Part shown: piece after piece, positions 6,619 through 13,966 of the stretch
How the letters are laid out: every line of letters begins with the position of its first letter
Numbering within the stretch: position 1 is the stretch's first letter
Notes under the pieces: model-generated
Database searches by the model: none
What the model was told of the DNA's origin: nothing
The model's input: the letters and a program-made list of their open reading frames with translations, nothing else
Made by a program: the position numbers and the translations under genes
Assembly (NCBI GenBank): GCA_016928995.1
Contig: JAFGJS010000021.1
Location: forward strand, 1-20,035
Length of the DNA: 20,035 nt
DNA from: Candidatus Sumerlaeota bacterium
GTDB lineage: Bacteria > Sumerlaeota > Sumerlaeia > JAFGJS01
Direction: 5' to 3'

Positions 6619-8103
6619 CTAGTATATTCTCAAGTTGTCCACCATCACGCAACGGCGTGTGCGGGTGAATGTGCGCGGATTCGTCACGCCTTCGCCTGTC
6701 GGCGTCGCCACGGTGTAGCTCAGGTAGCCCTCGCCGCCCAATCCCAGACCGGCCATGCACGGACCGTTCTTGACGAAGATCGTCGTGTCCATCGCGCGCG
6801 CCATCTTGGTCATGTAATTCACATTGTGCGTATGAATCATCGAGGTGTGTCTGAAGTTGTGCTCCGCCTGCAGCGAATACTCAATCGCCTGATCCACGTC
6901 GCGCACGCGCACGATCGGCAGGAACGGCGTCATTTGCTCTTCCTGCACAAAGGCATGTTGCAGATTAGTCTCACCGAACAGCAGCTGAATCCCGCTGGAG
7001 ACATTCACACCCGCGGCTTTTGCCAGTTGCGCCGCGTCCATGCCGACGAATTTCTTGTTCAGCGTCGCATGAGCGCATCCCACGCCCTCGCCTTCTTTGA
7101 AGGTGAATACTTCTTTGGTCAGCTTGTCGATCTGCGCGGCGTTCAAGCGCACCGCGCCGTTTTTCTCCATCGCGGCCATCAATGCGTCCGCCATGCTGTC
7201 CACCACGAACACTTCTTTCTCGCCGGTGCAGAGCAGATTGTTGTCGTAGCTCGCGCCGAGGATAATCTTCTGCGCCGCCAGCGTGGGGCAGGCGTCCTCC
7301 GCCACAACCACCGGCGGATTGCCTGGTCCGGCGCAGATCGCGCGCTTGCCGGTCTTCATCGCCGCGGCCACCACGCCCGGTCCGCCGGTGACGCAAATCA
7401 GGCGCGTCAGGGCATGCGTGCAAATGCCGGTGAACGACTCGACGGTCGGTGTTTCGATCATGCAGACAAGATTGGCGATGCCGGTCTCGCGTTCGATGGC
7501 ATCGTTGTAAGCGTTCACCGCGACCTTCGCACATTGCGTCGCGCTCGGATGGGTGTTGAATACCACGGCGTTGCCCGCCGCGACCATGTTGATCACATTG
7601 CCGCTCAACGTCGGGATCGAATGCGTGGAAGGCGTCACAGCCGCGATCACTCCGAACGGCGTGTATTCTTCCAGGGTGATGCCATGATCGCCGCTGCGGC
7701 CATCGGGACGCAGCCACTCAACGCCCGGAACAAGTTTCACGATTTGCAATTTCTCGATCTTATGATCCAGCCGCCCGATCTTGGTTTCATCTAATTCGAT
7801 GCGGCCCCATTCCTCGGCGTTTTGCGTGCTTAGAGTCTTGACGATGTCCACGACTTTTTTACGCGCAGCCAGACCCGCTTCCCGCAATTTCAGATGCGCC
7901 TGATGCGCCGCTTCGCAAGCTTTGGCTGGATCGGCGAACACGCCTTTGTTGCCGCCGCGCACGATCATACTCGGCGCCGGTTTTGCCGCCGGAGACGGCG
8001 CTGCGACTTCCTGCCGCGAGCGCTTCGGCGTCACGACGCTCGTGCCGCCGCCGAGTTGCGACATGACTTGCTCCACAATATCCCGTATCATTGCGTCATT
8101 CAT
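6619..8103 (-). CDS. pduP: CoA-acylating aldehyde dehydrogenase, PduP type
   Basis: A 494-residue aldehyde dehydrogenase-superfamily enzyme of the CoA-dependent acylating group. The predicted reaction here is lactaldehyde plus CoA and NAD to lactyl-CoA inside the compartment. The catalytic cysteine is Cys292 in NNLLCTGEKEVFV. Other family blocks are TPFGVIAAVTPSTHSIPTL (about 148-166), AGNAVVFNTHPSA (176-188), TGGPGVV (239-245) and AGPGNPP (258-264). The first 18 residues (MNDAMIRDIVEQVMSQLG) form a short amphipathic helix joined by an Ala/Pro-rich linker (about 22-46). This is the typical encapsulation peptide of PduP-like cargo. AGGAG precedes the ATG by 9 nt. It lies between two BMC-P genes in the operon, with a repeat element just downstream. 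Confidence 0.95.
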   Translation of the reverse strand: MNDAMIRDIVEQVMSQLGGGTSVVTPKRSRQEVAAPSPAAKPAPSMIVRGGNKGVFADPAKACEAAHQAHLKLREAGLAARKKVVDIVKTLSTQNAEEWGRIELDETKIGRLDHKIEKLQIVKLVPGVEWLRPDGRSGDHGITLEEYTPFGVIAAVTPSTHSIPTLSGNVINMVAAGNAVVFNTHPSATQCAKVAVNAYNDAIERETGIANLVCMIETPTVESFTGICTHALTRLICVTGGPGVVAAAMKTGKRAICAGPGNPPVVVAEDACPTLAAQKIILGASYDNNLLCTGEKEVFVVDSMADALMAAMEKNGAVRLNAAQIDKLTKEVFTFKEGEGVGCAHATLNKKFVGMDAAQLAKAAGVNVSSGIQLLFGETNLQHAFVQEEQMTPFLPIVRVRDVDQAIEYSLQAEHNFRHTSMIHTHNVNYMTKMARAMDTTIFVKNGPCMAGLGLGGEGYLSYTVATPTGEGVTNPRTFTRTRRCVMVDNLRIY

Positions 8104-8127
8104 AATGCGTCGCTCCTAAACCGCCGC

Positions 8128-8439
8128 TTAATCCCGCGCGTTGAAAATCTGCTTGCCCAGCACATCCACGCAATCCACGATGCCGATGATCACCGCATCT
8201 ACCGGCGCGTTTTTCAGGTGCGGCGCCAGACGCGAAGAACTCCCCTGGCAAAACAGCACCATCTCGCCCTCGCCCGCGCCTACGCTATCCACGGCGACAA
8301 TTGTGTTCTTGCCGCGTTTGAACTTTGTCGGATCTTCGTCATCGATCAGCATGGGACGCACGAGCAACAGTTTGGCGCCTTTGATCGCCTCTTGCTTTTT
8401 CGTCGCCACAACCTGGCCTTCAATCAATGCCAAATACAT
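8128..8439 (-). CDS. BMC-P shell vertex protein (EutN/CcmL family)
   Basis: A 103-residue vertex protein, the most canonical of the three in this locus. MYLALIEGQVVATKK starts it. LLLVRP follows, then TIVAVDSVGAGEGEMVLFCQGSS, which contains the signature VD..GAG.GE..L..GSS, and VDAVIIGIVD near the end. TGGAGG lies 7 nt before the ATG, so the start is firm. It sits 24 nt before the aldehyde dehydrogenase gene and 43 nt after a BMC-H gene. It forms pentamers at the shell vertices. Confidence 0.95.
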   Translation of the reverse strand: MYLALIEGQVVATKKQEAIKGAKLLLVRPMLIDDEDPTKFKRGKNTIVAVDSVGAGEGEMVLFCQGSSSRLAPHLKNAPVDAVIIGIVDCVDVLGKQIFNARD

Positions 8440-8482
8440 CGTCCGGCCTCCAGGACTTGAATTTCACCATCCGGCGGATTGC

Positions 8483-8785
8483 TTACTTGCCGCCCGCCTT
8501 CGCCGATTTCTTCGGCAGCACCTTGTCCACATCGTTATGCGGACGCGCGATCACATGCACGCTCACCACTGTGCCGCCGATCGCTTTGACGGCTTCCGCT
8601 CCTGCGTCCACCGCCGCCTTGCAGGCCGCCACGTCGCCCAGCACCGTCGCCGTCACCAGCGCGCTGCCGACTTGCTTCATCGGACCGGCCAGCGTCACGT
8701 TCGCCGCCTTCAGCATCGCGTCCGTGCCCTCAACCAGGGCCACCAAACTTTTTGTCTCCAGCAAACCTATCGCCTGTTGCGCCAT
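8483..8785 (-). CDS. BMC-H shell hexamer protein (pore motif GSA)
   Basis: A 100-residue single-BMC-domain protein (Pfam BMC/CcmK-PduA fold). MAQQAIGLLETKSLVALVEGTDAM and [17 protein letters not shown] are family hallmarks. The pore loop at about 38-43 reads QVGSAL where PduA-type proteins have VGSGL, so Ala replaces the last Gly of the loop. It has a Lys-rich tail after residue 88. It forms hexameric facets of the shell that pass small metabolites. AAGGAG 8 nt before the ATG fixes the start. It lies between the kinase and a BMC-P gene. Confidence 0.95.
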   Translation of the reverse strand: MAQQAIGLLETKSLVALVEGTDAMLKAANVTLAGPMKQVGSALVTATVLGDVAACKAAVDAGAEAVKAIGGTVVSVHVIARPHNDVDKVLPKKSAKAGGK

Positions 8786-8854
8786 CGTTTGACTCTCCTT
8801 CGCATCATTGTGCTATTTTGCATTATTCGTCGTTTTCGAAAATAAAATCGGATT

Positions 8855-10045
8855 TTAACCGGTTGCTTCCAGTTTCCTTTTCACCTCGCGCGCGATCACC
8901 AATTCCTCGTTCGTGTGAATCACCATCACCTTGACCGGCGAGTCCTCCGCGCTGATCACTGCATCCTGTTCCCAGCGATCCTGCGCGGCCTTTTCCGCGT
9001 CCAGGCGAATGCCGAGATTTTCCAGCTTCGCGCAGACCTCGCGGCGCAGGGCGCCGTCGTTTTCGCCGATCCCGGCCGTGAACGCCAGCGCGTCGATGCC
9101 GTTGAGCTCCAGATAGAACCAGCCGACGTAGCGGCGAATCTCCGCGACCAGCACGTCCAGCGCGATCCGCGCGCGTTGATTGCCCTGCTCCGCCGCCTCG
9201 CGAAGGTCGCGCACGTCGTTCGACACGCCCGACATGCCCAGCAATCCCGACTCCTTGGTCATGATCCGTTCGGCCTCATCCAGCGAAAGGCCCGTTTCGC
9301 GCATCAGGTACGGCAGCGCGCAGGGATCAAGATCGCCGACCCGGTTGTTGTGCGGCAACCCAGACTGAGGCGTCATGCCGAAACTATTGCCGATCGCCAC
9401 GCCGTTGCGAATACCGGTCACCGAGGAACTCCCGCCCAAATGGCAGGAGATGACGCGCAGATCGGGTCCAGCCACCGGCGATGTTCCGCCATCCCGATAG
9501 AGCCGCTGCGCGCGCTGCGCCACATCCTCGCGTCCCAGTAATTCCGCTGAGCGCTCGGCGATGTACTTATGGCTCGCGCCGTGAAAACCGAAGCGCCTCA
9601 CGCCGCGCTCGCGCCATTCCTCCGGCACGGCAAAGCGCGTGTTCGCCTCGGGAATCCACTGGTAAAACGCCGTCTCAAACAGCCCGACCAGCGGCGCGCC
9701 CGGCGCCTTTTCGCGAAACATCCGCACGCCGTTGATGTACGGCGGATTGTGCGCCGGCGCGATCGGACTGAACGCCTCCATCGCCGCCAGCACGGATTCC
9801 GTCATTTCCACGCAACCCGAAACGCCCTGTGCGACCACGGGCTTGAAGCCCACCGCGGCCAGTTCGTCCAAGCCGGACAAATGTCCCTCGTCAATCAGCG
9901 ATCGCAAGCATTCGTCCACCGCCGCCGCGTAGTCCGTGATCCGCTCCTGTCCGCCGCGAGCCACGAGCCGCTCCTGCCCGCCATCCATCGCATACAGGCT
10001 GTGCTTCATCGAAGTGGAACCGAGATTGGCGACGAGTATTTTCAT
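8855..10045 (-). CDS. ackA: Acetate/acyl kinase-family protein with altered active site
   Basis: A 396-residue member of the acetate kinase family (ASKHA fold), near the usual 400. Conserved blocks are NLGSTSMK (7-14), HNPP (99-102), RFGFHGASHKY (151-161), NRVGDLDP (234-241), FTAGIGEN (322-329) and TNEEL near the C-terminus. Several normally invariant positions differ. The block usually read GHR.VHGG is GFKPVVAQG (66-74), placing Lys68 where the catalytic/substrate Arg sits. FETAF (123-127) has Glu in place of the usual Asp. HLGGSSS (202-208) replaces HLGNG.S, and TPQSGLPHNN (225-234) replaces TP.EGL.MGT. These comparisons are from memory of the family. In this pathway it would turn lactyl- or propionyl-phosphate plus ADP into the acid plus ATP, so a changed pocket may reflect a bulkier substrate. 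No strong Shine-Dalgarno is seen. It follows pduL after a 91-nt spacer. Confidence 0.88.
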   Translation of the reverse strand: MKILVANLGSTSMKHSLYAMDGGQERLVARGGQERITDYAAAVDECLRSLIDEGHLSGLDELAAVGFKPVVAQGVSGCVEMTESVLAAMEAFSPIAPAHNPPYINGVRMFREKAPGAPLVGLFETAFYQWIPEANTRFAVPEEWRERGVRRFGFHGASHKYIAERSAELLGREDVAQRAQRLYRDGGTSPVAGPDLRVISCHLGGSSSVTGIRNGVAIGNSFGMTPQSGLPHNNRVGDLDPCALPYLMRETGLSLDEAERIMTKESGLLGMSGVSNDVRDLREAAEQGNQRARIALDVLVAEIRRYVGWFYLELNGIDALAFTAGIGENDGALRREVCAKLENLGIRLDAEKAAQDRWEQDAVISAEDSPVKVMVIHTNEELVIAREVKRKLEATG

Positions 10046-10136
10046 AGAACCAGTTTCTTTATTCCTGCATGTTAACCTGTCAGACCAGTCGGACTCGTCC
10101 AGCCAATCCTGAACACTAAACTCTAAACTCTTCCCG

Positions 10137-10811
10137 CTATGCTTTCACCAATTCCAGCGGAGTGTCCGCGCGCAAATCGCATGCGTTCCCTTCGTCGGTG
10201 TCCAGGTGCATCTCCAGCCGCAAACCCTCGCTCACGCGCACCAGGATGCCGTTGAACGTCACGGGGCACTCGCCGCGCACGCGCAACGACATCTTGTCGC
10301 CGTTCTGCACGCCATAGAACGCCGCGTCCGCCGGCGACATGTGCACATGCCGCTTCGCCCGGATCACGCCCTCGCGCATTTCGAAAAAGCCCTTCGGCCC
10401 CATCAGCATGCCGCCCGGCGTGCCCTGGATGTTGCCCGAAAGCCGCACGGGGATATCGAAACCCAGCGCAATCGCGTCGGAATAGGCCAACTCCACCTGG
10501 TTGATGTCGCGGCAAGGCCCCAGGATGCGCAGATTGCTGATCACCCGGCTGCGCGGACCGATCAACGTCACGGTTTCCTTCGCCGCGAAATAGCCCTGCT
10601 GGTAAAGCCATTTGGCGGGGGTGAGATGATGCCCCGCGCCAAACAAAGCCTCGACCGCCTCCTGCGTCAGATGGCAATGCCGCGCGCTGACGTTCACCAC
10701 CAGCGAATTCGGCGCGCCCGCCGCCTTGGGCAGGGGCAGCCCCATGCGCTCGTACACCGCCTGGCGCACTAAATGCTCAACTTCCGCCCGATGCAGACCT
10801 GCCAAACTCAT
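10137..10811 (-). CDS. pduL: PduL-type phosphate acyltransferase
   Basis: A 224-residue phosphotransacylase of the PduL (PTAC) family, which moves the acyl group from CoA to phosphate, recycling CoA inside the compartment. Two zinc-site segments are visible: SARHCHLT (43-50) and RHVHMSP (about 154-160). EMHLDTDEGNAC near the C-terminus carries another conserved His. The central LRILGPCRDINQVELAYSDA block and LSGNIQGTPG are further family hallmarks. Residues 5-24 (GLHRAEVEHLVRQAVYERMG) form a likely amphipathic helix, consistent with an encapsulation peptide. AAAGGACGAGG lies upstream of the ATG. It is followed by the kinase gene, the next step in the pathway. Confidence 0.95.
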   Translation of the reverse strand: MSLAGLHRAEVEHLVRQAVYERMGLPLPKAAGAPNSLVVNVSARHCHLTQEAVEALFGAGHHLTPAKWLYQQGYFAAKETVTLIGPRSRVISNLRILGPCRDINQVELAYSDAIALGFDIPVRLSGNIQGTPGGMLMGPKGFFEMREGVIRAKRHVHMSPADAAFYGVQNGDKMSLRVRGECPVTFNGILVRVSEGLRLEMHLDTDEGNACDLRADTPLELVKA

Positions 10812-10876
10812 GGGCCTCGTCCTTTATTCAAGTAATCCGGCAGGAGCCACGCTCCCGTCCGCCATGCCGCACATGA

Positions 10877-11158
10877 CTACTTCAAGTACGGTCCCAGCTC
10901 GCCCAGCTCTTCATGCGGACGCGGAATCACGTGCACCGCGATCACCTCGCCGACCTGCGCCGCAGCCTGCGCTCCCGCGTCCGTTGCCGCCTTGCAGGCC
11001 GCCACATCGCCGCGGAAAAACGCCGTCACCATGCCCGATCCGGTTTTCTCCCAGCCGACTATGCGCACGTCCGCCGCCTTCAGCGCGGCGTCCGACGCCT
11101 CCATCAGGGCGCAAATGCCCTTGGTCTCAATCATTCCGATGGCCTCGTTCATAGCCAT
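10877..11158 (-). CDS. BMC-H shell hexamer protein (pore motif GSG)
   Basis: A 93-residue single-BMC-domain protein: [23 protein letters not shown], then a pore loop EKTGSGM, then [18 protein letters not shown] and [14 protein letters not shown]. The pore motif GSG is the PduA-like form. I start it at 11158 because GGAGG lies 8 nt before that ATG; an upstream in-frame ATG (11173) overlaps the ribosome-binding site. It is second in the operon, separated from the first BMC-H gene by a hairpin-rich spacer. Confidence 0.95.
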   Translation of the reverse strand: MAMNEAIGMIETKGICALMEASDAALKAADVRIVGWEKTGSGMVTAFFRGDVAACKAATDAGAQAAAQVGEVIAVHVIPRPHEELGELGPYLK

Positions 11159-11198
11159 AGTTCCATCCTCCAAAGATTCAAACTCGAATTCGTTGTAG

Positions 11199-11224
11199 AA
11201 AAGTCCGGGGATTAATCCCCGGAC
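11199..11224 (-). terminator. Palindrome plus T-run after the first shell gene (attenuator-like)
   Basis: On the minus strand, the perfect 22-nt palindrome at 11203-11224 (stem GTCCGGGG/CCCCGGAC, loop ATTAAT) is followed directly by TTTTCT. This has the form of an intrinsic terminator, placed between the first and second BMC-H genes. It may lower transcription of the rest of the operon, or protect the 3' end of a short shell-gene mRNA. It could alternatively be part of a REP-like element with the hairpin at 11226-11244. Confidence 0.55.
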
Positions 11225-11225
11225 T

Positions 11226-11244
11226 GCGGCGGTTCTCCCGCCGC
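11226..11244. repeat. GC-rich hairpin next to the attenuator
   Basis: GCGGCGG (11226-11232) and CCGCCGC (11238-11244) pair over a 5-nt loop, one base from the 22-nt palindrome. Together they make a double hairpin in the spacer between two BMC-H genes. Confidence 0.7.
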
Positions 11245-11263
11245 CCTTCGCCGGAATTGACGA

Positions 11264-11533
11264 TTATTTTTTGAATGCGGCCAGCAGATCCTCATGCGGG
11301 CGCGCGATCATATGCGACGCGACCAGTTCGCCGACGCGCGCGGCGGCATCGGCGCCGGCGTCCACCGCCGCCTTTACGCTGCCCACGTCTCCCTGCACCA
11401 GCACGGTGATAAATCCGCCGCCGATGGGAATCGTCTGAATCAGTTCTACATTTGCCGCTTTCACCATGGCATCGCTGGCTTCCACGCTGCCGGTGAATCC
11501 TTTGGTTTCCACCATTCCGATGGCTGCGCTCAT
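11264..11533 (-). CDS. BMC-H shell hexamer protein (pore motif GGG), first gene of the operon
   Basis: An 89-residue single-BMC-domain protein: [23 protein letters not shown], then [29 protein letters not shown] and [13 protein letters not shown]. The pore loop PIGGG lacks the Ser/polar residue of the GSG form and so presents a different pore lining. I place the start at the ATG at 11533, 10 nt after GGAGG; a GTG 21 nt earlier is also in frame but lies upstream of that site. Being the first gene, before an attenuator-like hairpin, it is probably the most highly made shell protein, an inference from position. Confidence 0.95.
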   Translation of the reverse strand: MSAAIGMVETKGFTGSVEASDAMVKAANVELIQTIPIGGGFITVLVQGDVGSVKAAVDAGADAAARVGELVASHMIARPHEDLLAAFKK

Positions 11534-11595
11534 TTTGTCTTTGCCTCCGTTCACTTAAAAAAGCGTTTTATCCGTACTCTTCATCGTTTTGGCAA

Positions 11596-11626
11596 CACAT
11601 AACTCGTGCATACTACCCATTGTCAA
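11596..11626 (-). promoter_or_regulatory. Candidate promoter of the BMC operon
   Basis: On the minus strand a perfect -35 box TTGACA (11621-11626) lies about 90 nt before the first shell gene. The best nearby -10 is weak (TATGTG at 11596-11601, spacer 19 nt), which would suit an activated or tightly controlled promoter. It faces away from the DeoR-family regulator gene. Confidence 0.4.
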
Positions 11627-11645
11627 GAAGAAAATAAAAATAAAT

Positions 11646-11764
11646 GCAGATAAACGAAGATATTCTCAATTTAAGCGGATATAGATTTGTGCGTTAAAGC
11701 CAATTTCCTGAGCGATTTTTCAAATTTCTTGCCATATGGATCATCATTATCTGCGTTAATCTTT
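11646..11764. repeat. Inverted repeat element in the divergent control region
   Basis: Arms 11646-11664 (GCAGATAAACGAAGATATT) and 11746-11764 match as inverted complements at 14 of 19 positions, around 81 nt of AT-rich sequence. It resembles degraded dispersed elements built of (A)ACGCAGAT units. It lies between the candidate BMC operon promoter and the DeoR-family gene. Confidence 0.5.
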
Positions 11765-11771
11765 AAAGTTC

Positions 11772-11811
11772 TTGACTTTTTATATCAGTCCAATTCATGA
11801 TTATCAATGAA
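11772..11811 (+). promoter_or_regulatory. Candidate promoter/operator of the DeoR-family gene
   Basis: TTGACT (11772-11777) resembles a -35 box, but no good -10 stands at normal spacing. TTCAT (11794-11798) and ATGAA (11807-11811) form an AT-rich dyad with an 8-nt spacing that could be a regulator site. Both assignments are tentative. Confidence 0.3.
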
Positions 11812-11834
11812 ATTAAACAAATGAGGCCTTTTAT

Positions 11835-12596
11835 ATGATCGCTGTTGAGCGCCAGCAACGCATTTATGAATATGTTGAACAGCACCGGTCGGCGAAAGTG
11901 TCGGAATTAGCGGAACTGATGAGTGTCACTGAAGAAACCATCCGCCGCGATCTGGATGAACTGACCCTTCAAGGCCGGCTGCAACGGCGGCATGGCGGCG
12001 CGATGGCTGTCGATCCAGTGCACTACGACCTTTCCTTCGATGACCGCAAGGTGCTGCTGGTGGCGGAAAAACAGATGATCGCCCAACACGCGCTGAGCTA
12101 CATCAACGAAGGCGACACCTTGTTTCTCGACGCAAGTTCGACCGTCCTGCAATTGGCGAAAATCCTGCCTGATATGCGCCTGACCGTGATCACAAACTGC
12201 TATTATTTGATTCAGGAACTGGCCGGAAAACCGAAAATCCGCATCGTCAGTTCCGGCGGCAATCTGGACGTCACCTCGATGTCCTTCCTCGGCCCCTCGG
12301 CGGAAAAAACGCTCCAGAACTACTTTGTGGACAAACTCTTCATCTCCTGCCGGGGATTGGATCTGTCGCGCGGAGCGTCCGACGCCATTGAATTGCAATC
12401 CTCCCTCAAATCCATCATGATGCACAACGCTGAAGAGCATTATCTCTTGCTGGACCATACCAAGTTTGACAAGAAATCCCTGGCGGTCTTCGCCAGCGTG
12501 CAGCAATTCGACCGGATCATCACGGACAGCGCAATCAAACAATCGATTCGGCAAAGCTACCGGACGCACGAACTGCCGTTGGAGATCGCCGGCTAG
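11835..12596 (+). CDS. DeoR-family transcriptional regulator
   Basis: A 253-residue regulator. The N-terminal winged helix-turn-helix (about 5-57) contains RQQRIYEYV, VSELAELMSVTEETIRRDLDEL and GRLQRRHGGA, the DeoR signature. The C-terminal sugar-phosphate-binding domain (about 75-235) has FLDASSTVLQLAK, the usual ligand loop, then VITNCYYLIQEL and VSSGGNLD. The length is typical. DeoR regulators commonly repress sugar catabolic genes until a phosphorylated sugar binds. It is transcribed divergently from the BMC operon, and PVM-type loci are known to carry such a regulator, so a fuculose/rhamnulose phosphate signal is inferred. GAGG lies 8 nt before the ATG. Confidence 0.92.
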   Translation: MIAVERQQRIYEYVEQHRSAKVSELAELMSVTEETIRRDLDELTLQGRLQRRHGGAMAVDPVHYDLSFDDRKVLLVAEKQMIAQHALSYINEGDTLFLDASSTVLQLAKILPDMRLTVITNCYYLIQELAGKPKIRIVSSGGNLDVTSMSFLGPSAEKTLQNYFVDKLFISCRGLDLSRGASDAIELQSSLKSIMMHNAEEHYLLLDHTKFDKKSLAVFASVQQFDRIITDSAIKQSIRQSYRTHELPLEIAG

Positions 12597-12703
12597 CATC
12601 GCGCCCCCCTGATGCCGTCGCCCTTGACTTGATCACGACCCGCTGATAACATCGCCAGACAACATTGAACAAAACTAGCATAATCACGTCGGGAGGTTTG
12701 GGC

Positions 12704-13639
12704 ATGTACGATGATGATCAATTCCATCCTTCGATCCTTCAGTGGCTCGCGATTTTGATGTTTGCAGGCATCTGCGGCGCGCTCGCTTTTCATCGCATGG
12801 ATGCGGACCAATGGTATATCTATTACGGCGCCGGTTTCGCGGCGGGAGGAGTCATTGCCGGTTTGCTAGGCGGATGGTGCGGCTATCGTCTTGGCGGCCG
12901 CAACGCCTTCGCCGGAGTGATCTTCACCTTCCTCACCCTGTTCGGATGCTTCCTCGCCTACATCGCCATGGTGAATCGCCTCGATCATTACGTCGAGGAT
13001 CAAAAAATCATCGGTCAGCTCGGTGAACAGGTCCACGCCTTGTGTCAACAAAAGGCCTCCATTGCAAACACAAAAAAAATCCGCGACCTCCGAGTGGAGC
13101 GAGTGCAGCTCGCCATGAAGTGGGAGGATAAGAACGAACGGCATCATTCCGAAGCGAGTCTGGTTTACTATACACAAATGGCGGAAAAAGTCATCGCCAT
13201 ACTGAGAGCGCACGCTAAAATAGCAAAGGTTTTCAAGCATCGATCGCCATTAAATCCAGCTTCATTGGATGAAGACATCGCCGCTTTCGATCAATATGTA
13301 GCGGCCATGGAGGATTATATCGATTTCCTCGAATCTACCGATCAGTTTTATCGAGATCACTTGCGCAAATCCGGTGTTGACGAAGCCTGGATCGACAAAC
13401 GGCTGAAACTTATGTGTAGGCACGTGCGAGCCAGCGAAGCGCGAAGATGCCGCCGTGAACGGGAAACCATTATAGTTATTTCCAAATTCTTGCGAAGATT
13501 CCGCGACAATCCGGATGAATGGGAATATCGCAGCGACATCGGCAAATTTATTTTCAAATCAAAAGAATTTGAACAGCAATATTGGGATGATATTAAAACA
13601 ATGGAAGAGCTGATAAAAAACGAAGTCCGATCATTCTGA
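12704..13639 (+). CDS. Membrane-anchored helical protein of unknown function
   Basis: A 311-residue protein I do not recognise. Three hydrophobic helices occupy about residues 12-30 (ILQWLAILMFAGICGALAF), 38-62 (glycine-rich: GAGFAAGGVIAGLLGGWCG) and 66-88. A hydrophilic, charge-rich and mostly helical tail of about 220 residues follows, with possible coiled-coil stretches and clusters such as RRCRRERE. There is no enzyme motif. The ATG at 12704 is chosen because GGGAGG lies 7 nt upstream; a TTG 39 nt earlier is in frame but has no such site. It follows the regulator gene by 107 nt on the same strand and has no clear link to the compartment. Confidence 0.85.
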   Translation: MYDDDQFHPSILQWLAILMFAGICGALAFHRMDADQWYIYYGAGFAAGGVIAGLLGGWCGYRLGGRNAFAGVIFTFLTLFGCFLAYIAMVNRLDHYVEDQKIIGQLGEQVHALCQQKASIANTKKIRDLRVERVQLAMKWEDKNERHHSEASLVYYTQMAEKVIAILRAHAKIAKVFKHRSPLNPASLDEDIAAFDQYVAAMEDYIDFLESTDQFYRDHLRKSGVDEAWIDKRLKLMCRHVRASEARRCRRERETIIVISKFLRRFRDNPDEWEYRSDIGKFIFKSKEFEQQYWDDIKTMEELIKNEVRSF

Positions 13640-13966
13640 AAAAACCGCACAATAACGGCGCAATATGCTCAATCGCTGCGCGCTCAGCAACTTTGCGTGA
13701 AATACAATTTCAGAAATCCCAATATTTCCGCATTTCCGCGTTAACATCCCTCCGATCCACATCGCTTTCGGCCTACACCGCCACTGGCATCAGAAGCTGC
13801 ATCTGCACGCGCTGAATTCCACCTTTCTGCTTGCGATTCAAAGTCAATTCCTCTTTGTTATATCCTGAATTAAAATTTATTCAGCGCGCAAAACGCAATG
13901 CGTTCGTTGCGTGTCAACTGAAGCAAGATCCGCACTTCATTCAGCTCAACACAGCAGGAGAAAAAC
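13640..13966 (+). other. Intergenic leader of the GH16 gene
   Basis: No gene is seen. Near the 3' end is an 18-nt AT-rich near-palindrome (13866-13883, TGAATTAAAATTTATTCA). After it comes a hairpin at 13887-13911, in which CGCAAAACGCA pairs with TGCGTT and TTGCG across a 2-nt bulge, about 55 nt before the GH16 start. Either could be regulatory. No T-run follows the hairpin, so it does not look like a terminator. No convincing promoter boxes were found. Confidence 0.45.

Noticed and set aside
10046-10136. Spacer between the pduL and kinase genes with repetitive-looking phrases (CAGACCAGTCGGACTCGTCC, CACTAAACTCTAAACTC)
   Set aside because: It may be another repeat scar, but no second copy or clear inverted structure is present in the window to support it.
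3342-12596. A new class of microcompartment
   Set aside because: The gene content fits the described PVM-type fucose/rhamnose compartment; novelty lies in details (kinase, cassette, attenuator), not in the basic system.
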